Origin: Trichomonas vaginalis G3
Taxonomy: Eukaryota; Parabasalia; Trichomonadida; Trichomonadidae
Assembly: GCF_026262505.1 (NCBI RefSeq)
Contig: NC_067204.1
Span: 5,613,797-5,677,796, forward strand
Length of the DNA: 64,000 nt
Direction of reading: 5' to 3'
The notes under the pieces were generated by a model that saw only the letters and a list, made by a program, of their open reading frames with translations, had not been told where the DNA came from and made no database searches. The position numbers and the translations under genes are program-made. Below are positions 1 through 10,231 of this stretch, piece by piece (position 1 is the first letter of the stretch; the number at the start of each line of letters is the position of its first letter).

Positions 1-335
1 ACAAACAAAACCGTTTTATTTTTCTTCCGTCCACTTATAAATCTTCAATTAGTGAAAGGATTTAGAATATTTATATATCAAAAATTAAATTTCCTCTGTG
101 ATGAAGGTAAAAATCCTTATAATTGGCTGTGAGCAATCTATCTGAAATGCTCAAAAACAATTTTTATTTGAAAATATAAAACTACAACCTATAGCAAATC
201 TATTTCAACTAAAATTGAAACTTCGAATTTGTACGTTATTTCGAAAAATCTTCGAAAATAACGGATTTAACTCCTGTACTTCTCAATTTATAACGACTAC
301 AACAAATATTTTTTATTCACATACAAACAAACTAA
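1..335. other. Intergenic, no gene seen
   Basis: AT-rich sequence downstream of the glycosyltransferase gene. The short open frame on the plus strand here overlaps that gene's 3' end in antisense and has no recognisable domain. I see no RNA gene or repeat. Confidence 0.6.
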
Positions 336-1529
336 TTATTCGTTCTTTCTTCTCTGATATTTTCCACCATTTGCATAGAAATCTTGAGAAGGATTATTTA
401 ACGCGTAAATAATCACGACAAATATTGTTATTGCTATTAAACATGCGTTAAATACAATTCTCCAAAATTGAATTGGAGAATATTCAACAAAAGTTTCAAG
501 AAACTCCGTAGAAGTAAAGTTAATAACCTTTGGAAGTCTTCTTGATATGATATCTAACGAAGTATTTGATGATGGCGGGAATATGTTAGTTTCTTTCAAA
601 ATTGGCTCTTCTTCAAGCGCATCAAACATCTTCTTGAGTAAATATGACCATGCTTGAGACACAATGTGGTTTGGTGAATCCCAAGGCATATGATCCTTGG
701 AAAATCTGTAAGATATGATTCTTGGATCAGTTTCGTCACCAGAAGTAGCATAAGAACCATCTTTAAGACCAGGAATTTCGTAGCAAGTGTATTTTGGCAT
801 AGTTGTGATATCATATTTGTAAAATTCTTCCAACAAACCATTATCGTATGCACCTAAGAAAGGAGTACCTTCTACACTTGCGCGCTTTTCGCTGTTTTCT
901 GGATTAGATATCCAATCACAGGCTAATTCTTTTAATTTAAGAAAATCATCAAGAGATGGTTTGAATAAGAACACGTCTAAATTATGTACTGGGCCAAATT
1001 CGGACATTGACCATAATTGATAGTCCGGTGGTGCAGCAGGAGCTGGAAATTCGAATAATCTTGATGGATCTTTAGTAAAGAATACATTTGGACTAATCCA
1101 AAGTAATTTTTCGTATGAAGTAATTGTCCATGCATTTAATTTAAACCAATGATGAATATCTGAAGATTTAAATAATTTTCCTGGACATTTGAAATCTACA
1201 AATGGAGACCTATAAACACTTGTGTATAATTTTGCTAGTCTTTGTTCATGTTCGTCTGGCATTCTAAATTTCATTGAAATCAAAAGAATTCGATCAATTT
1301 TTGGAGTTAAATACCATAATGAATAAGCAAGCATTGCTGCTTTGAGAACTTCATGCTCCATATCATCATCACCTGTAATGGAAGTGATGTATGCATAATT
1401 ATATGAAGCAGGAGTGACTTCATTTGCGTCAAAATCTTGATCTCCTGTATAATTTGTAGTGAAATCCGGGAATTCTTCAATCTTTCCACGGCTTTCTGAT
1501 AATTTCAGGATCAAGAAAAGAAAGTTCAT
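336..1529 (-). CDS. GT8-like (glycogenin-type) membrane glycosyltransferase, DXD motif absent
   Basis: The protein resembles GT8/glycogenin enzymes, which transfer a sugar from a nucleotide-sugar donor. The block FKLNAW...YEKLLWISPNVFF...DPSRLFEF aligns with the glycogenin stretch reading KLxxW...YxKxVFxDADTLVxxNIDxLF. The later GAYDNGLL resembles the family's GGDQGxLN. Where GT8 enzymes carry the metal-binding DXD, this protein has S-P-N (residues about 146-148), so catalysis may be lost or altered. One hydrophobic segment near the C-terminus (FNACLIAITIFVVIIYAL) and a basic tail suggest membrane anchoring, with the enzyme domain probably lumenal. I chose the ATG at 1529 (397 aa) because a TCATTTTT initiator lies 11-19 nt upstream. 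The frame is open to an ATG at 1691, giving 451 aa, but that extension looks unconserved. Next to it, convergent to nothing, lies RPL10 on the same strand. Substrate unknown. Confidence 0.65.
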   Translation of the reverse strand: MNFLFLILKLSESRGKIEEFPDFTTNYTGDQDFDANEVTPASYNYAYITSITGDDDMEHEVLKAAMLAYSLWYLTPKIDRILLISMKFRMPDEHEQRLAKLYTSVYRSPFVDFKCPGKLFKSSDIHHWFKLNAWTITSYEKLLWISPNVFFTKDPSRLFEFPAPAAPPDYQLWSMSEFGPVHNLDVFLFKPSLDDFLKLKELACDWISNPENSEKRASVEGTPFLGAYDNGLLEEFYKYDITTMPKYTCYEIPGLKDGSYATSGDETDPRIISYRFSKDHMPWDSPNHIVSQAWSYLLKKMFDALEEEPILKETNIFPPSSNTSLDIISRRLPKVINFTSTEFLETFVEYSPIQFWRIVFNACLIAITIFVVIIYALNNPSQDFYANGGKYQRRKNE

Positions 1530-1540
1530 TTTGTTAGAGA

Positions 1541-1548
1541 AAAAATGA
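1541..1548 (-). promoter_or_regulatory. Trichomonad-type initiator (Inr) of the GT8-like gene
   Basis: Read on the minus strand, TCATTTTT stands 11 nt before the ATG at 1529. In Trichomonas, core promoters are known to be initiator elements (TCA, then pyrimidine, then A/T) placed just upstream of the start codon. This decides the shorter start for the gene. Confidence 0.5.
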
Positions 1549-1763
1549 ATCCACTTCTTATAGAAAATAACAAATAATATTATTGTATTCCATGAAGAGT
1601 TATCAAATCCATATTTCTTTTTACATTCATTCAAAAAATTACATTCTGCGATTATTGATATCTTGACCAAGTGTATTATCGAAGGGTGCATTAAAAAGCA
1701 TATAAAAAAGTCATTAGTTCAGTTAATCTATATTAAGAGTAGAATCTATATTTACTCTTTAAT

Positions 1764-2393
1764 TTAGTGTGTTGGGATTGGGCCACGGCGGTAGACGCGC
1801 TTTACGTGGTTGCCGCAATCGACAATCTGGCCATTAGCCTGGAGCTCCTTGAATTGCTCGAATGTGTATGGTGTGAAGCCAACCTTGTTTGAGATAACAA
1901 CACGGGAGTGTCCTGGGAACTTGAATGAAGCACGGCGAAGAGCTTCGAGGGCGTGCTTAAGACCAGCGGATGTTGTACGGATTGTCATGATCTGAGAGTT
2001 GTAGTTAGCACGAGCAACAAGGCCTTCTGGCTTACCGAAAGCGTGTCTCATACCTGTCTGAAGTCTATCGGCACCAGCTGTGGAAAGCATCTTGTTAATA
2101 CGAAGAACGTGGAATGGGTGAAGGTTGATCTTGATGTGATAACCATCCTTGCCCATTGTCTTCATCATGTATCTGTTGGAGCTGACACGAGCGGCTTCAA
2201 GGGCTTCAGAGGAAACGCATTCGTGCTCGAGAAGGATAAGGCGGCAGCAAATTGGGAGTTCCTTTGCATGTGCTGTCTTGGTGCCTGTTTCGTAACGGAT
2301 GATACGTGGATCTGGAACACCACGGCAGAAGCGAGACTTTGGATATGGTTTGTTACCAATATAACGGTAGCAGCGAGCTGGACGACGACCCAT
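1764..2393 (-). CDS. RPL10: 60S ribosomal protein L10 (uL16)
   Basis: Cytosolic large-subunit protein needed for late 60S maturation and tRNA/peptidyl-transferase positioning. The start [11 protein letters not shown] is the family's canonical N-terminus. It is followed by [27 protein letters not shown] [59 protein letters not shown] and [11 protein letters not shown]. Length is 209 aa against the usual 213-220. The frame is open upstream to 2534, but those residues are unlike any uL16, so the ATG at 2393 is chosen. The stop codon overlaps TAAA, which fits the trichomonad polyadenylation signal. It is divergent from TOR across 431 bp. An alternative initiator TCAAAC lies at 2397-2402, but it fits the consensus poorly. 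Confidence 0.97.
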   Translation of the reverse strand: MGRRPARCYRYIGNKPYPKSRFCRGVPDPRIIRYETGTKTAHAKELPICCRLILLEHECVSSEALEAARVSSNRYMMKTMGKDGYHIKINLHPFHVLRINKMLSTAGADRLQTGMRHAFGKPEGLVARANYNSQIMTIRTTSAGLKHALEALRRASFKFPGHSRVVISNKVGFTPYTFEQFKELQANGQIVDCGNHVKRVYRRGPIPTH

Positions 2394-2824
2394 GCTGTTT
2401 GAAAAGGTCCTGACACTTTCAACTTTACATGATCGATCATTTATGTCAAATTTGCTATCGAAAATTCCATTAGTACGCATAGCTATGATCCATACAATAT
2501 CATATACAACAAGATTACTATGATACCATATCACTCTTGTCGTACAGGGGACATTTTTTAAGATTCATTTTCAGATTTCATTCAAACCCGTAATCTGATT
2601 TTTTAAAATTATCTAGCGAAGGATAATAACAATAAATTTTACCAAAATATGATCAAAAAAATAAAATAATAGATTTGAAAGGGCGATTTTTCTTGTTTGT
2701 AAAGTTCTGAATTTTTGTATCAGATTTAAAAAGTTTTAATTTGAGATTAAAACCAATATATTATATTTGTTTGAACAATTAAATTTTAATTTTTTTGAAT
2801 TCACAGATCTGAAATTAACTCACA
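2394..2824. promoter_or_regulatory. Shared promoter region between RPL10 and TOR
   Basis: AT-rich spacer between two divergent housekeeping genes, so both promoters should lie here. On the TOR side TCACA directly abuts the start codon (2819-2824) and could be its initiator. No RNA gene, repeat or other ORF is convincing. Confidence 0.45.
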
Positions 2825-5800
2825 ATGAAGCATTCCTATAAAGACTTCATTGCTAGAGCGAGAGAAAAGCGCAAAATGGAATACAAACGCTTATGTAGTT
2901 ACACCCAAGATCAATTAGTGCGTGTTACCAATGAAATTATTGAAACTAATCTATTAACTGCGCCAATTTACGATAATTCGCTATGCATTGCAAAGGCCGA
3001 GTTAGTTTATACTTATATTAAGATCAGAACAGAAAAAATACCTCAGCTAATCCAAATTCTGAATTATCTGACTCCATTAAACGATATTCAAATAGATATT
3101 TTCATTGCGTTCGTCTATTCTAGGATCATTAAGAGCTCTCCAAAACATTTTCTTCTAAAAAGGTTTAAATTTATGATAGAAAATCTTACAGCTAATGAAA
3201 TTTACATGGTACCTGCAGTATACTTCATTAAATTTCTCGCAGAACACGATCCTACATCAATACTTCTTTGCAATTCGCAATTTTTAAAAATTGCAAAAAA
3301 AGCTTTTTATGTGAAGAACTCTGTCATCCAGATTGCTGCGTACAAGTCAGTTAGCATGTTTTTTCAATACGTTTCACGTACTCAAACGCTTTTGACCCAA
3401 AATTCTGCATCAAAATTATTTACTTACGCAATTTCAAACTTTCAAGACATGAAATCCATCAACGGTTCATTAACGATACTCGCTGTTATATTTGAAACGG
3501 TTCCAAACATGATTCCTTCTGATTTGCACTCATTAACCGAGCGAATATGGAATATGTACACAAAAATACCGGCAGAATCAAAGGGAGTTGCATTGTACTT
3601 GCTAGTTTTGTTATTTATTTTCGGAAAAAACGTCATGGCAGACGATAAAATTGAAAATCTCAAGATGTTGTTGATTGAAGAAAATCAAACGTCATCAACA
3701 AGATTTTCAACACTAGCGTTGCTCAAATACATCGAATATGATACAGCTTACTTACAAGGTATTGATATAAACACAACTCTCAGCTCGATTTTACAATCAT
3801 CAGATAAAAAAGCAGTTAAAAACGGATATTTAATACTCAAAAACATTGCCAATTCATCAAACAATTTATTATACCCGATTGCAAGGAAATTGGCCTCATA
3901 TATTCTTACTTTACGAATTGATCATTATTTTGCAGACGTAATGCCTTATATTATTACAAAATTCCATTACTTTTGGGAACTTCTTTATCCTCATTTACGT
4001 CGTTTCATTGCAACTAATCCAGGATTGTTTTCAAATGTATATTTTCTTCAATTTATATCGAGAATATATCCTTTGCATGACCAATCCGTAATATCGAGTT
4101 TATTTATGCTTGCTGACTCTCCAGATCATGTTGTTCGTGAGTGTGTTGCAGATGCTTTGATTGCTCAGTACAATTTAGACCAAGCAAGCTCAGATATGCT
4201 TCCAATCAAGTTCATTTTCACTTTAGCGTTAACAGATCCATACGCTTCCGTTCGTGCAAAAGTTCTTCAAGCTTTTCCTGATAAGTCCATGAAAATTTTG
4301 ACATCTGACGGAATTTTGTCAAATTTGTCAAGTATTGTCAAAGATGAAGACATTGATGTCAAAATTAATGCGATCAAGTTATTAGGAAAAATAGCGAAAT
4401 ACAATCCATTTGGTGTTTATCCCATTTTAAGAAGAGTTTTTCTCGATTTCATGTGCATATTAGACTCTCCAAAGTCATTTATTGTGAAATCGGAAGCATC
4501 GACATCATTACAAGCATGGCTACAAGCAGGATTCGAGATATTTCCCACTTCCTCCCAAACTTTTTGCGATATAGTTTTAAGACAACTCTCATTTCAGTCT
4601 ACACCAATGCTAACTTACTTTGAAAGGAAGGCACATTCAACAATGACCATAAATATCACGTTAGCTATTGGATATATCGCAGAAAGGAACATGGATATCT
4701 TGAAATCTTACATTACTCAATTCCACAACCTTTTCTTATGGATGTTACAACAGAGGAGTGATAAAGAACTCAAACTTGCTATTGTAACAACAATGTACAC
4801 AATATTGACCCAAATTGATGATTTTTACGACATCGAAATTTCCCATTTGTTTCCATTATTAGTTTCGATTGCTTCTACATGGAACAGTCGCAAATTAAAC
4901 GTTGCAGTACTTAAACTCATGGGATACATCGGTGCTGTCGATGCTTCACCACTAGGAATTGATGAAGTACCTAATAATACTCCAGATGTATTGATTGCTT
5001 ATGAATCTTCTGATTATTTGTTGTGTTATGTTTGCAAAACGATGATTGACTTGATAAAGAACAGTTCTTTGGTCATTCATCATTACAACGCTATGCAAGC
5101 ACTTGCAAACATCTTCTCAACAGAAGAAAACGACAAATGCAATGAGTATTTCACGGAATTCGTTCATATTTTGATCGATTGCATTTCGAAATCAACAAAT
5201 TTTGAATATATTCCATTATTAAAGTTCGTTGTACAAAATACTCCGATTTCTAGATTGAATTTAGTATCAACAGAAATCATTGATTACGTTCAAAAACTCT
5301 GGTTGAATCCTCCTTCTTACGATGACATTGTTACAATTGTCATTGAATTGATTCCGATTTTGGCTGCGAGATTATCAGATAAATTCGCGCATTTGATACC
5401 ACAAGTTACGACTTTTTTGTTGAATTGCATTTACAGCCATGCAGGAAACAATTTAGTTATAACTAAGATGGCTTTGTTGGCATTGATGGCTTTGAGAAAG
5501 TTTTCTCAAGATTACTTCTTTTTGATTGTTCCTGAAGTAATTTCTTTAGTTAATACTTTCTCTTCGTCAACACAAGTCTGCGTACAAATGTTGGAAGCAT
5601 TAAGAGTTTTCGTTCAATATTGTGATACTTCTAATTTTGTTTCTACAATTTTAAGATGCTCTTTGAACGCTTTACACAACGATTCGAATGAAGTCGTTCA
5701 CGCAGCATTACAAGTTATATATTCTATTGTTGTTGTTTTAGGAGTTGATCACTTCTCCTTTTACCAAAACCAAGTGAGAAGCGTTTTATTGAACAGAAAA

Positions 5801-8800
5801 ATTGACACTGCAAATTTTGACAAATTATTGAGATGTCCAAAAGGTGCCAAATTTTCTGACTTCACTTTTATCATTACGAACGATCCATCATCCATCATGC
5901 AGAAGCGTGAGACTGTTCTTAAGTTGCAGCAGATGAGCGCTGAACAAATTGTCAGCAGCTACAATTACACGGAAAGCGAAACTCCTTGGAACAGAAAAGA
6001 ATGGTGGCATGATCTTGTAACGATAACTATCCATCAATCTCCATGTCATTTCATTAGATGTTGTTCGTTTTTGACATTGAATTTGTTTGATATTGCTGAG
6101 AGTATCTTTTTCCCTGCCTTCCTTTGTTTATGGAAAACATTGTCAAATGAACACAGATCAACGATTTGTGGCTGTTTAACAATCGCTTGTTTAAGTGATT
6201 CTTTGCCAAATTCAATCAGAACAACTTTAGTTGGTTTGTTTGAATTCATGGAACAAAACGAATTCAATCTCGAAATAGAAAATAGCGTTTTACTCAAAGC
6301 ATGCGAAGAATCATCACAATACGCTAAAGCTCTCTATTTCGCACACAGATGTTATTATGCCAACAAAAATGATTTGAAAGGAATTGAAAATTTAATCAGA
6401 TTAAGTTCTCATTTAGGTTTGTCAAAGAGTGTAAAAGGATTAAGTTCTCACGTGATGAATATGACAATGCATGCAAAATGGTGTGAGCAATTAGGCCAAT
6501 GGGAGAAAGCAGAAAAGCTTTACCAAGAAAAGAAAAATGAAAATGATTCTTACAGAGGTTTGTTGAGGACACAAATGCATCAGAAAAAATGGGAAGATAT
6601 CGTAGATGAAATGAAAAGTGACATCCAAAATCAAAGTGAAGAAATCAAAAACGAAGTATTACCCATTTATGCGATAGCTCTTTTCCATCGCCAGGAATGG
6701 GAACAACTTGGAAAAATCCTTGATTATTGTCCAATGACAAATGTTTATTTATATATTGTCAAAAGTTTGTATTTTGTTTCTATCAAAAATTACGAAGAAG
6801 CAATGAATATAGTAAATGATGGATTTGTTGCTTTGGCTAATTTATCTCGTAGTGTCTTCAAACACGACAAAGCAGAGCTTTATCCTTTGTTAGTTAAAGC
6901 ACAACAATTGCAAGAAATCAAAGAGATAATTAACAACCAAGAAAACATGAAATTTGTTTGGGAAAAAAGAATCAAATTAGTAAGAGAAGATTTCGATACT
7001 TACTATGATATTTTGTCTGTTAGATTAACACATATTGATGTTAATAACATGATTCCAAATGCCATCAAAATGTTGAAAATCGCGCTAAAAAGAGATGAAA
7101 TTAATATGTTTGATTTAGCATTCAAAAAACTATTTCCTGATGAAAAGAATAGAACAATTGAAGTGAAATTCTTGTATATCAAAGGAATGTGGGCACGAGG
7201 AAATCGTATTGATGCTGTTAAGTCATTAAATCAATTGTTGTTAGAAGCAGCAAATTACGACAAAACTCATGAACCAAACAAAAAACTGAATGCAAGAATG
7301 TACTATTATTGTGCACATTGGATATTACAATTGCATAATTTATCTATGTTTAAGAATTGTTTTAATCAAGCTGTTGTTGCTTTGGAAAGATCATTAAGTT
7401 ATGAAAGTACTTATTATAATTCATGGCATAGATGGAGTTGGGCGAATTCTGTGATGTTTAGACATCAACCAACTATTGTTCAACATGCAAGTAACGCTAT
7501 AAGTGGTTTCTGTAGATGTGTACAACTCAGACAAAGTAAATCTTTCTCTGATTTGATACAAATGATTTCACTTTTGTTTAGAGCTGATTTCAATTCAGAC
7601 CAATTCAAAAGTTTATCGTCTGACATTGAAAAATTCAGTGATGAAACATTTCTTCAGATCATTCCACAGTTATTTGCGCAATTCACATCTAAGAAGAGGT
7701 TCGTTGTCATGTTTGTTTCCCAAATTGTTTCGAAATTATTACCTGACCATTTCCACGCTTTGATTTTTCCTTTGTTGCTTTTAACAAGAACTTTGAGAAG
7801 CGACAAAGATGATAATGAAGAAGATTTAGAGATAAATGGTGAAGAAGATGATTACGAAGAGCTTCTGATAGGTACAAAACAACAAGCTCATGTTCAACAA
7901 CTATTAAACACTTGTACAAATAACGCCGTCAAAAGAATTTTACAAAAATTCTTTATGATCAATCCTGATGCTGTTTCACAAGCATTGACAATTTCAGAAG
8001 GTTTGTTGTTGTGTTCTACATCATCAGCGGAATCAATGTTTGAACACTTGAACAATGCTTTGCATGCTTTGTTCAAAAACAATGTTAATTTGGCTTTTCG
8101 AAGTTTAACAGACGCAATAACTTTGCCACAAAGAAAAGACGATGAAGATCAAGAGGTCCAGTTCAAGAAGGAAATGGGAGAATGCATGATAAAGCTCTGC
8201 AATCGTGGTAAGGCTGTTATTGACGTAAATGAAGTCATAAAAGAATTGACTGATTTATGGAAAAAAGTTAAAAATTACTTGTCGGGAGTTCGCCAAGTAA
8301 AAGCTTATATAACAGCTCCAGAACTTGCCATGTTAAGGGATTCTGTTATTGCTGTTCCTGGTACATATCAAGCAGGAGTTTCTCCTTCTTTGATACAGCA
8401 ATTCGACGCTTCTTTGGATATTATTCACTCGAAACAAAGACCAAGAAATTTGATTATTTATGATCAAAACGGTTTACAACATTTAGCAATTTTAAAGGGC
8501 CACGAAGACCTGAGACTTGATCAGAGAATCATGCAGTTCTTTGAGCTCATCAACCAGCACATCAGCCATGATTTTTTGGATGAAAGTCGATCGTTGAGAA
8601 TAATCAGATATCAAATTACTCCGATCTCCAAAAAAGCAGGATTAATACAATGTGTTGATGGCGCAGAAACATTGTTTTCTTTGATAAGTAATTATAGAAC
8701 TGCCCATAACATTGATCCATTATGCGAAAACAATCTCTTCAAAGAGTTTTCGTCAGCAAACATTGATTATTTGAGACCAATTCAACGCTTGGAAATTCTC

Positions 8801-9502
8801 AATGAAGCGAAAAACGAAATCCCTTGTGATGATTTGAGAGAATCAATTTGGTTGAAGTCAATTTCAAGCAGAGAATGGGTTACAAGAATTCTCAATTTCT
8901 CTCAATCGTCAGCACTTATGTCTGTCATTGGATACATCATTGGATTAGGTGATAGACATCCTTCTAATCTGATGCTTCATAACGCAAGTGGGGCTTTGAT
9001 TCATGTTGATTTTGGAGATTGTTTCGAAGTCAGCAAAATAAGGATCAGATTTCCAGAAACGATTCCATTCCGATTGACAAGGATGATGATCTCTGCTTTA
9101 GGACCATCAGGAATAGAAGGGGACTTCAGAATAACAGCTGAAGACACTTTAGTTCTTGTTCAAAATCATTGCGATTCAATCATGGCAGTTTTGGACATTT
9201 TCTTGCAAGAACCATTGGAAAGTGATGAAATTCTTGATAGAATGAATGATAAACTAGTTAAGAACATGGATACAGTTTTCTCTTCTATTGAAGAAACATG
9301 GGATATCGAAGGAGCTTCGGATGTTGCTTACTTGGAAATCAAAGACGCAACGGAAAAGATACAAACAAAAATTGTTGGAGAATCAGACCAACAAACGACA
9401 AGTAATGAAGCAGTCACAAAGTACATTGATGATTTGATTAACCAAGCAACTGATATGTATAATTTATCTTATTTATATCATGGATGGACACCTTTATGGT
9501 GA
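2825..9502 (+). CDS. TOR: TOR (target of rapamycin) PI3K-related protein kinase
   Basis: Serine/threonine kinase that is the core of TOR complexes controlling growth with nutrients. Residues 1 to about 1150 are helical HEAT-type repeats. A FAT domain covers about 1150-1560, with the typical YYNSWHRWSWAN motif. An FRB-like helix bundle lies at about 1725-1820. The hallmark AVPGTY is at about 1843. The kinase has SKQRPR...LKGHEDLRLDQRIMQ (about 1877-1900), catalytic GDRHPSN (about 2042) and DFG (about 2060). The FATC ends in GWTPLW, against GWCPFW in other TORs, and the stop follows at once. At 2225 aa it is slightly shorter than human or yeast TOR (about 2470-2550). AVPGTY together with LKGHEDLR and the FATC ending points to TOR rather than ATM, ATR or DNA-PK. 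In the FRB the tryptophan of LTDLW is kept, but other rapamycin contacts differ. Confidence 0.96.
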   Translation: MKHSYKDFIARAREKRKMEYKRLCSYTQDQLVRVTNEIIETNLLTAPIYDNSLCIAKAELVYTYIKIRTEKIPQLIQILNYLTPLNDIQIDIFIAFVYSRIIKSSPKHFLLKRFKFMIENLTANEIYMVPAVYFIKFLAEHDPTSILLCNSQFLKIAKKAFYVKNSVIQIAAYKSVSMFFQYVSRTQTLLTQNSASKLFTYAISNFQDMKSINGSLTILAVIFETVPNMIPSDLHSLTERIWNMYTKIPAESKGVALYLLVLLFIFGKNVMADDKIENLKMLLIEENQTSSTRFSTLALLKYIEYDTAYLQGIDINTTLSSILQSSDKKAVKNGYLILKNIANSSNNLLYPIARKLASYILTLRIDHYFADVMPYIITKFHYFWELLYPHLRRFIATNPGLFSNVYFLQFISRIYPLHDQSVISSLFMLADSPDHVVRECVADALIAQYNLDQASSDMLPIKFIFTLALTDPYASVRAKVLQAFPDKSMKILTSDGILSNLSSIVKDEDIDVKINAIKLLGKIAKYNPFGVYPILRRVFLDFMCILDSPKSFIVKSEASTSLQAWLQAGFEIFPTSSQTFCDIVLRQLSFQSTPMLTYFERKAHSTMTINITLAIGYIAERNMDILKSYITQFHNLFLWMLQQRSDKELKLAIVTTMYTILTQIDDFYDIEISHLFPLLVSIASTWNSRKLNVAVLKLMGYIGAVDASPLGIDEVPNNTPDVLIAYESSDYLLCYVCKTMIDLIKNSSLVIHHYNAMQALANIFSTEENDKCNEYFTEFVHILIDCISKSTNFEYIPLLKFVVQNTPISRLNLVSTEIIDYVQKLWLNPPSYDDIVTIVIELIPILAARLSDKFAHLIPQVTTFLLNCIYSHAGNNLVITKMALLALMALRKFSQDYFFLIVPEVISLVNTFSSSTQVCVQMLEALRVFVQYCDTSNFVSTILRCSLNALHNDSNEVVHAALQVIYSIVVVLGVDHFSFYQNQVRSVLLNRKIDTANFDKLLRCPKGAKFSDFTFIITNDPSSIMQKRETVLKLQQMSAEQIVSSYNYTESETPWNRKEWWHDLVTITIHQSPCHFIRCCSFLTLNLFDIAESIFFPAFLCLWKTLSNEHRSTICGCLTIACLSDSLPNSIRTTLVGLFEFMEQNEFNLEIENSVLLKACEESSQYAKALYFAHRCYYANKNDLKGIENLIRLSSHLGLSKSVKGLSSHVMNMTMHAKWCEQLGQWEKAEKLYQEKKNENDSYRGLLRTQMHQKKWEDIVDEMKSDIQNQSEEIKNEVLPIYAIALFHRQEWEQLGKILDYCPMTNVYLYIVKSLYFVSIKNYEEAMNIVNDGFVALANLSRSVFKHDKAELYPLLVKAQQLQEIKEIINNQENMKFVWEKRIKLVREDFDTYYDILSVRLTHIDVNNMIPNAIKMLKIALKRDEINMFDLAFKKLFPDEKNRTIEVKFLYIKGMWARGNRIDAVKSLNQLLLEAANYDKTHEPNKKLNARMYYYCAHWILQLHNLSMFKNCFNQAVVALERSLSYESTYYNSWHRWSWANSVMFRHQPTIVQHASNAISGFCRCVQLRQSKSFSDLIQMISLLFRADFNSDQFKSLSSDIEKFSDETFLQIIPQLFAQFTSKKRFVVMFVSQIVSKLLPDHFHALIFPLLLLTRTLRSDKDDNEEDLEINGEEDDYEELLIGTKQQAHVQQLLNTCTNNAVKRILQKFFMINPDAVSQALTISEGLLLCSTSSAESMFEHLNNALHALFKNNVNLAFRSLTDAITLPQRKDDEDQEVQFKKEMGECMIKLCNRGKAVIDVNEVIKELTDLWKKVKNYLSGVRQVKAYITAPELAMLRDSVIAVPGTYQAGVSPSLIQQFDASLDIIHSKQRPRNLIIYDQNGLQHLAILKGHEDLRLDQRIMQFFELINQHISHDFLDESRSLRIIRYQITPISKKAGLIQCVDGAETLFSLISNYRTAHNIDPLCENNLFKEFSSANIDYLRPIQRLEILNEAKNEIPCDDLRESIWLKSISSREWVTRILNFSQSSALMSVIGYIIGLGDRHPSNLMLHNASGALIHVDFGDCFEVSKIRIRFPETIPFRLTRMMISALGPSGIEGDFRITAEDTLVLVQNHCDSIMAVLDIFLQEPLESDEILDRMNDKLVKNMDTVFSSIEETWDIEGASDVAYLEIKDATEKIQTKIVGESDQQTTSNEAVTKYIDDLINQATDMYNLSYLYHGWTPLW

Positions 9503-9880
9503 ACATAATTTTATTATTTATGAAAAAAATATTATATAATATACAAAAGAAAAAAACTTACAAAAATTATTTTGTTATTTTATTATTTATGAATTAAATG
9601 TTAAATTTATTCAACATTTTTTTTTGTTACTCGTTAAAAACCTTGACTCCAAGCAAAGAACTTTATTCTCCATTAATTTATAAGCCATGAAAGATAAGCA
9701 GTATTAAGCAATTTCATACATGAGCAACACTATTTCCTTTTGATATTCTCGATTGCATACGATTCGGATTACATGGAGGAAACATTTGTTAGAGAAAAAT
9801 GCAGAATATTTAGCAATCGATATGTTTTTTATATATATTGTTTCATAAGTAATAAATTTTATAAAGATTTTATCTATTAT
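9503..9880. other. Intergenic between TOR and thioredoxin
   Basis: AT-rich, holding the 3' ends of two convergent genes. The open frame on the plus strand at 9740-9997 runs antisense into thioredoxin and has no recognisable domain, so I do not call it. Confidence 0.6.
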
Positions 9881-10219
9881 TTATTTGAATTTCGAGATAT
9901 CAAGCATGATACGAGCTACATCTGCACCAACAAAATGATCAAGCGTAGTAATTTCGTCACCATCCTTCTTCATGATGAAAAGAGATGGAATCGATGAAAC
10001 ATTGAAGGCTGTTGTAGCATCATCATTTTGATCTATATCAACTTTAATGAATGTGACGTCTTTGTTATCTTGTGAAATTGATGGAAGTATCTTGCCAAGG
10101 TATTGGCATGGTGGACACCAAGTTGCAAAGAAATCTACAACTACTAAACCAGAAGCTTCCTTTATCCTGCTGAGTAGATCTTGATTGCTGCCTTGGAAGT
10201 GAACAATTGGATCGGACAT
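9881..10219 (-). CDS. Thioredoxin with WCPPC active site
   Basis: Small dithiol-disulfide oxidoreductase of 112 aa, the size of classical thioredoxins. It shows VVVDFFATWCPPC (active-site cysteines near residues 35 and 38), the buried VDIDQND strand, and the cis-proline motif SSIPSLF. Most thioredoxins have CGPC. The CPPC here, also seen in some redoxins of the same fold, should shift redox potential. In trichomonads thioredoxin and thioredoxin reductase form the main thiol-peroxide defence with peroxiredoxin; that role is inferred from the family. There is no signal peptide, so a cytosolic location is likely. A textbook initiator lies 5-11 nt before the ATG, and the stop overlaps TAAA. Convergent with TOR. 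Confidence 0.92.
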   Translation of the reverse strand: MSDPIVHFQGSNQDLLSRIKEASGLVVVDFFATWCPPCQYLGKILPSISQDNKDVTFIKVDIDQNDDATTAFNVSSIPSLFIMKKDGDEITTLDHFVGADVARIMLDISKFK

Positions 10220-10224
10220 TGTTA

Positions 10225-10231
10225 GAAATGA
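10225..10231 (-). promoter_or_regulatory. Initiator (Inr) of the thioredoxin gene
   Basis: On the minus strand TTCATTTCT precedes the thioredoxin ATG, with the TCATTTC core 5-11 nt upstream. It is the clearest match in the window to the Trichomonas initiator. Confidence 0.65.

Noticed and set aside
1530-1691. 54-codon N-terminal extension of the GT8-like protein
   Set aside because: No initiator before the upstream ATG, whereas a good one precedes the ATG at 1529. It is not excluded.
2394-2534. N-terminal extension of RPL10
   Set aside because: The uL16 family begins at MGRRPARC; upstream residues are unlike any member.
9740-9997. 85-codon plus-strand frame
   Set aside because: Antisense to the end of thioredoxin, no domain or initiator.
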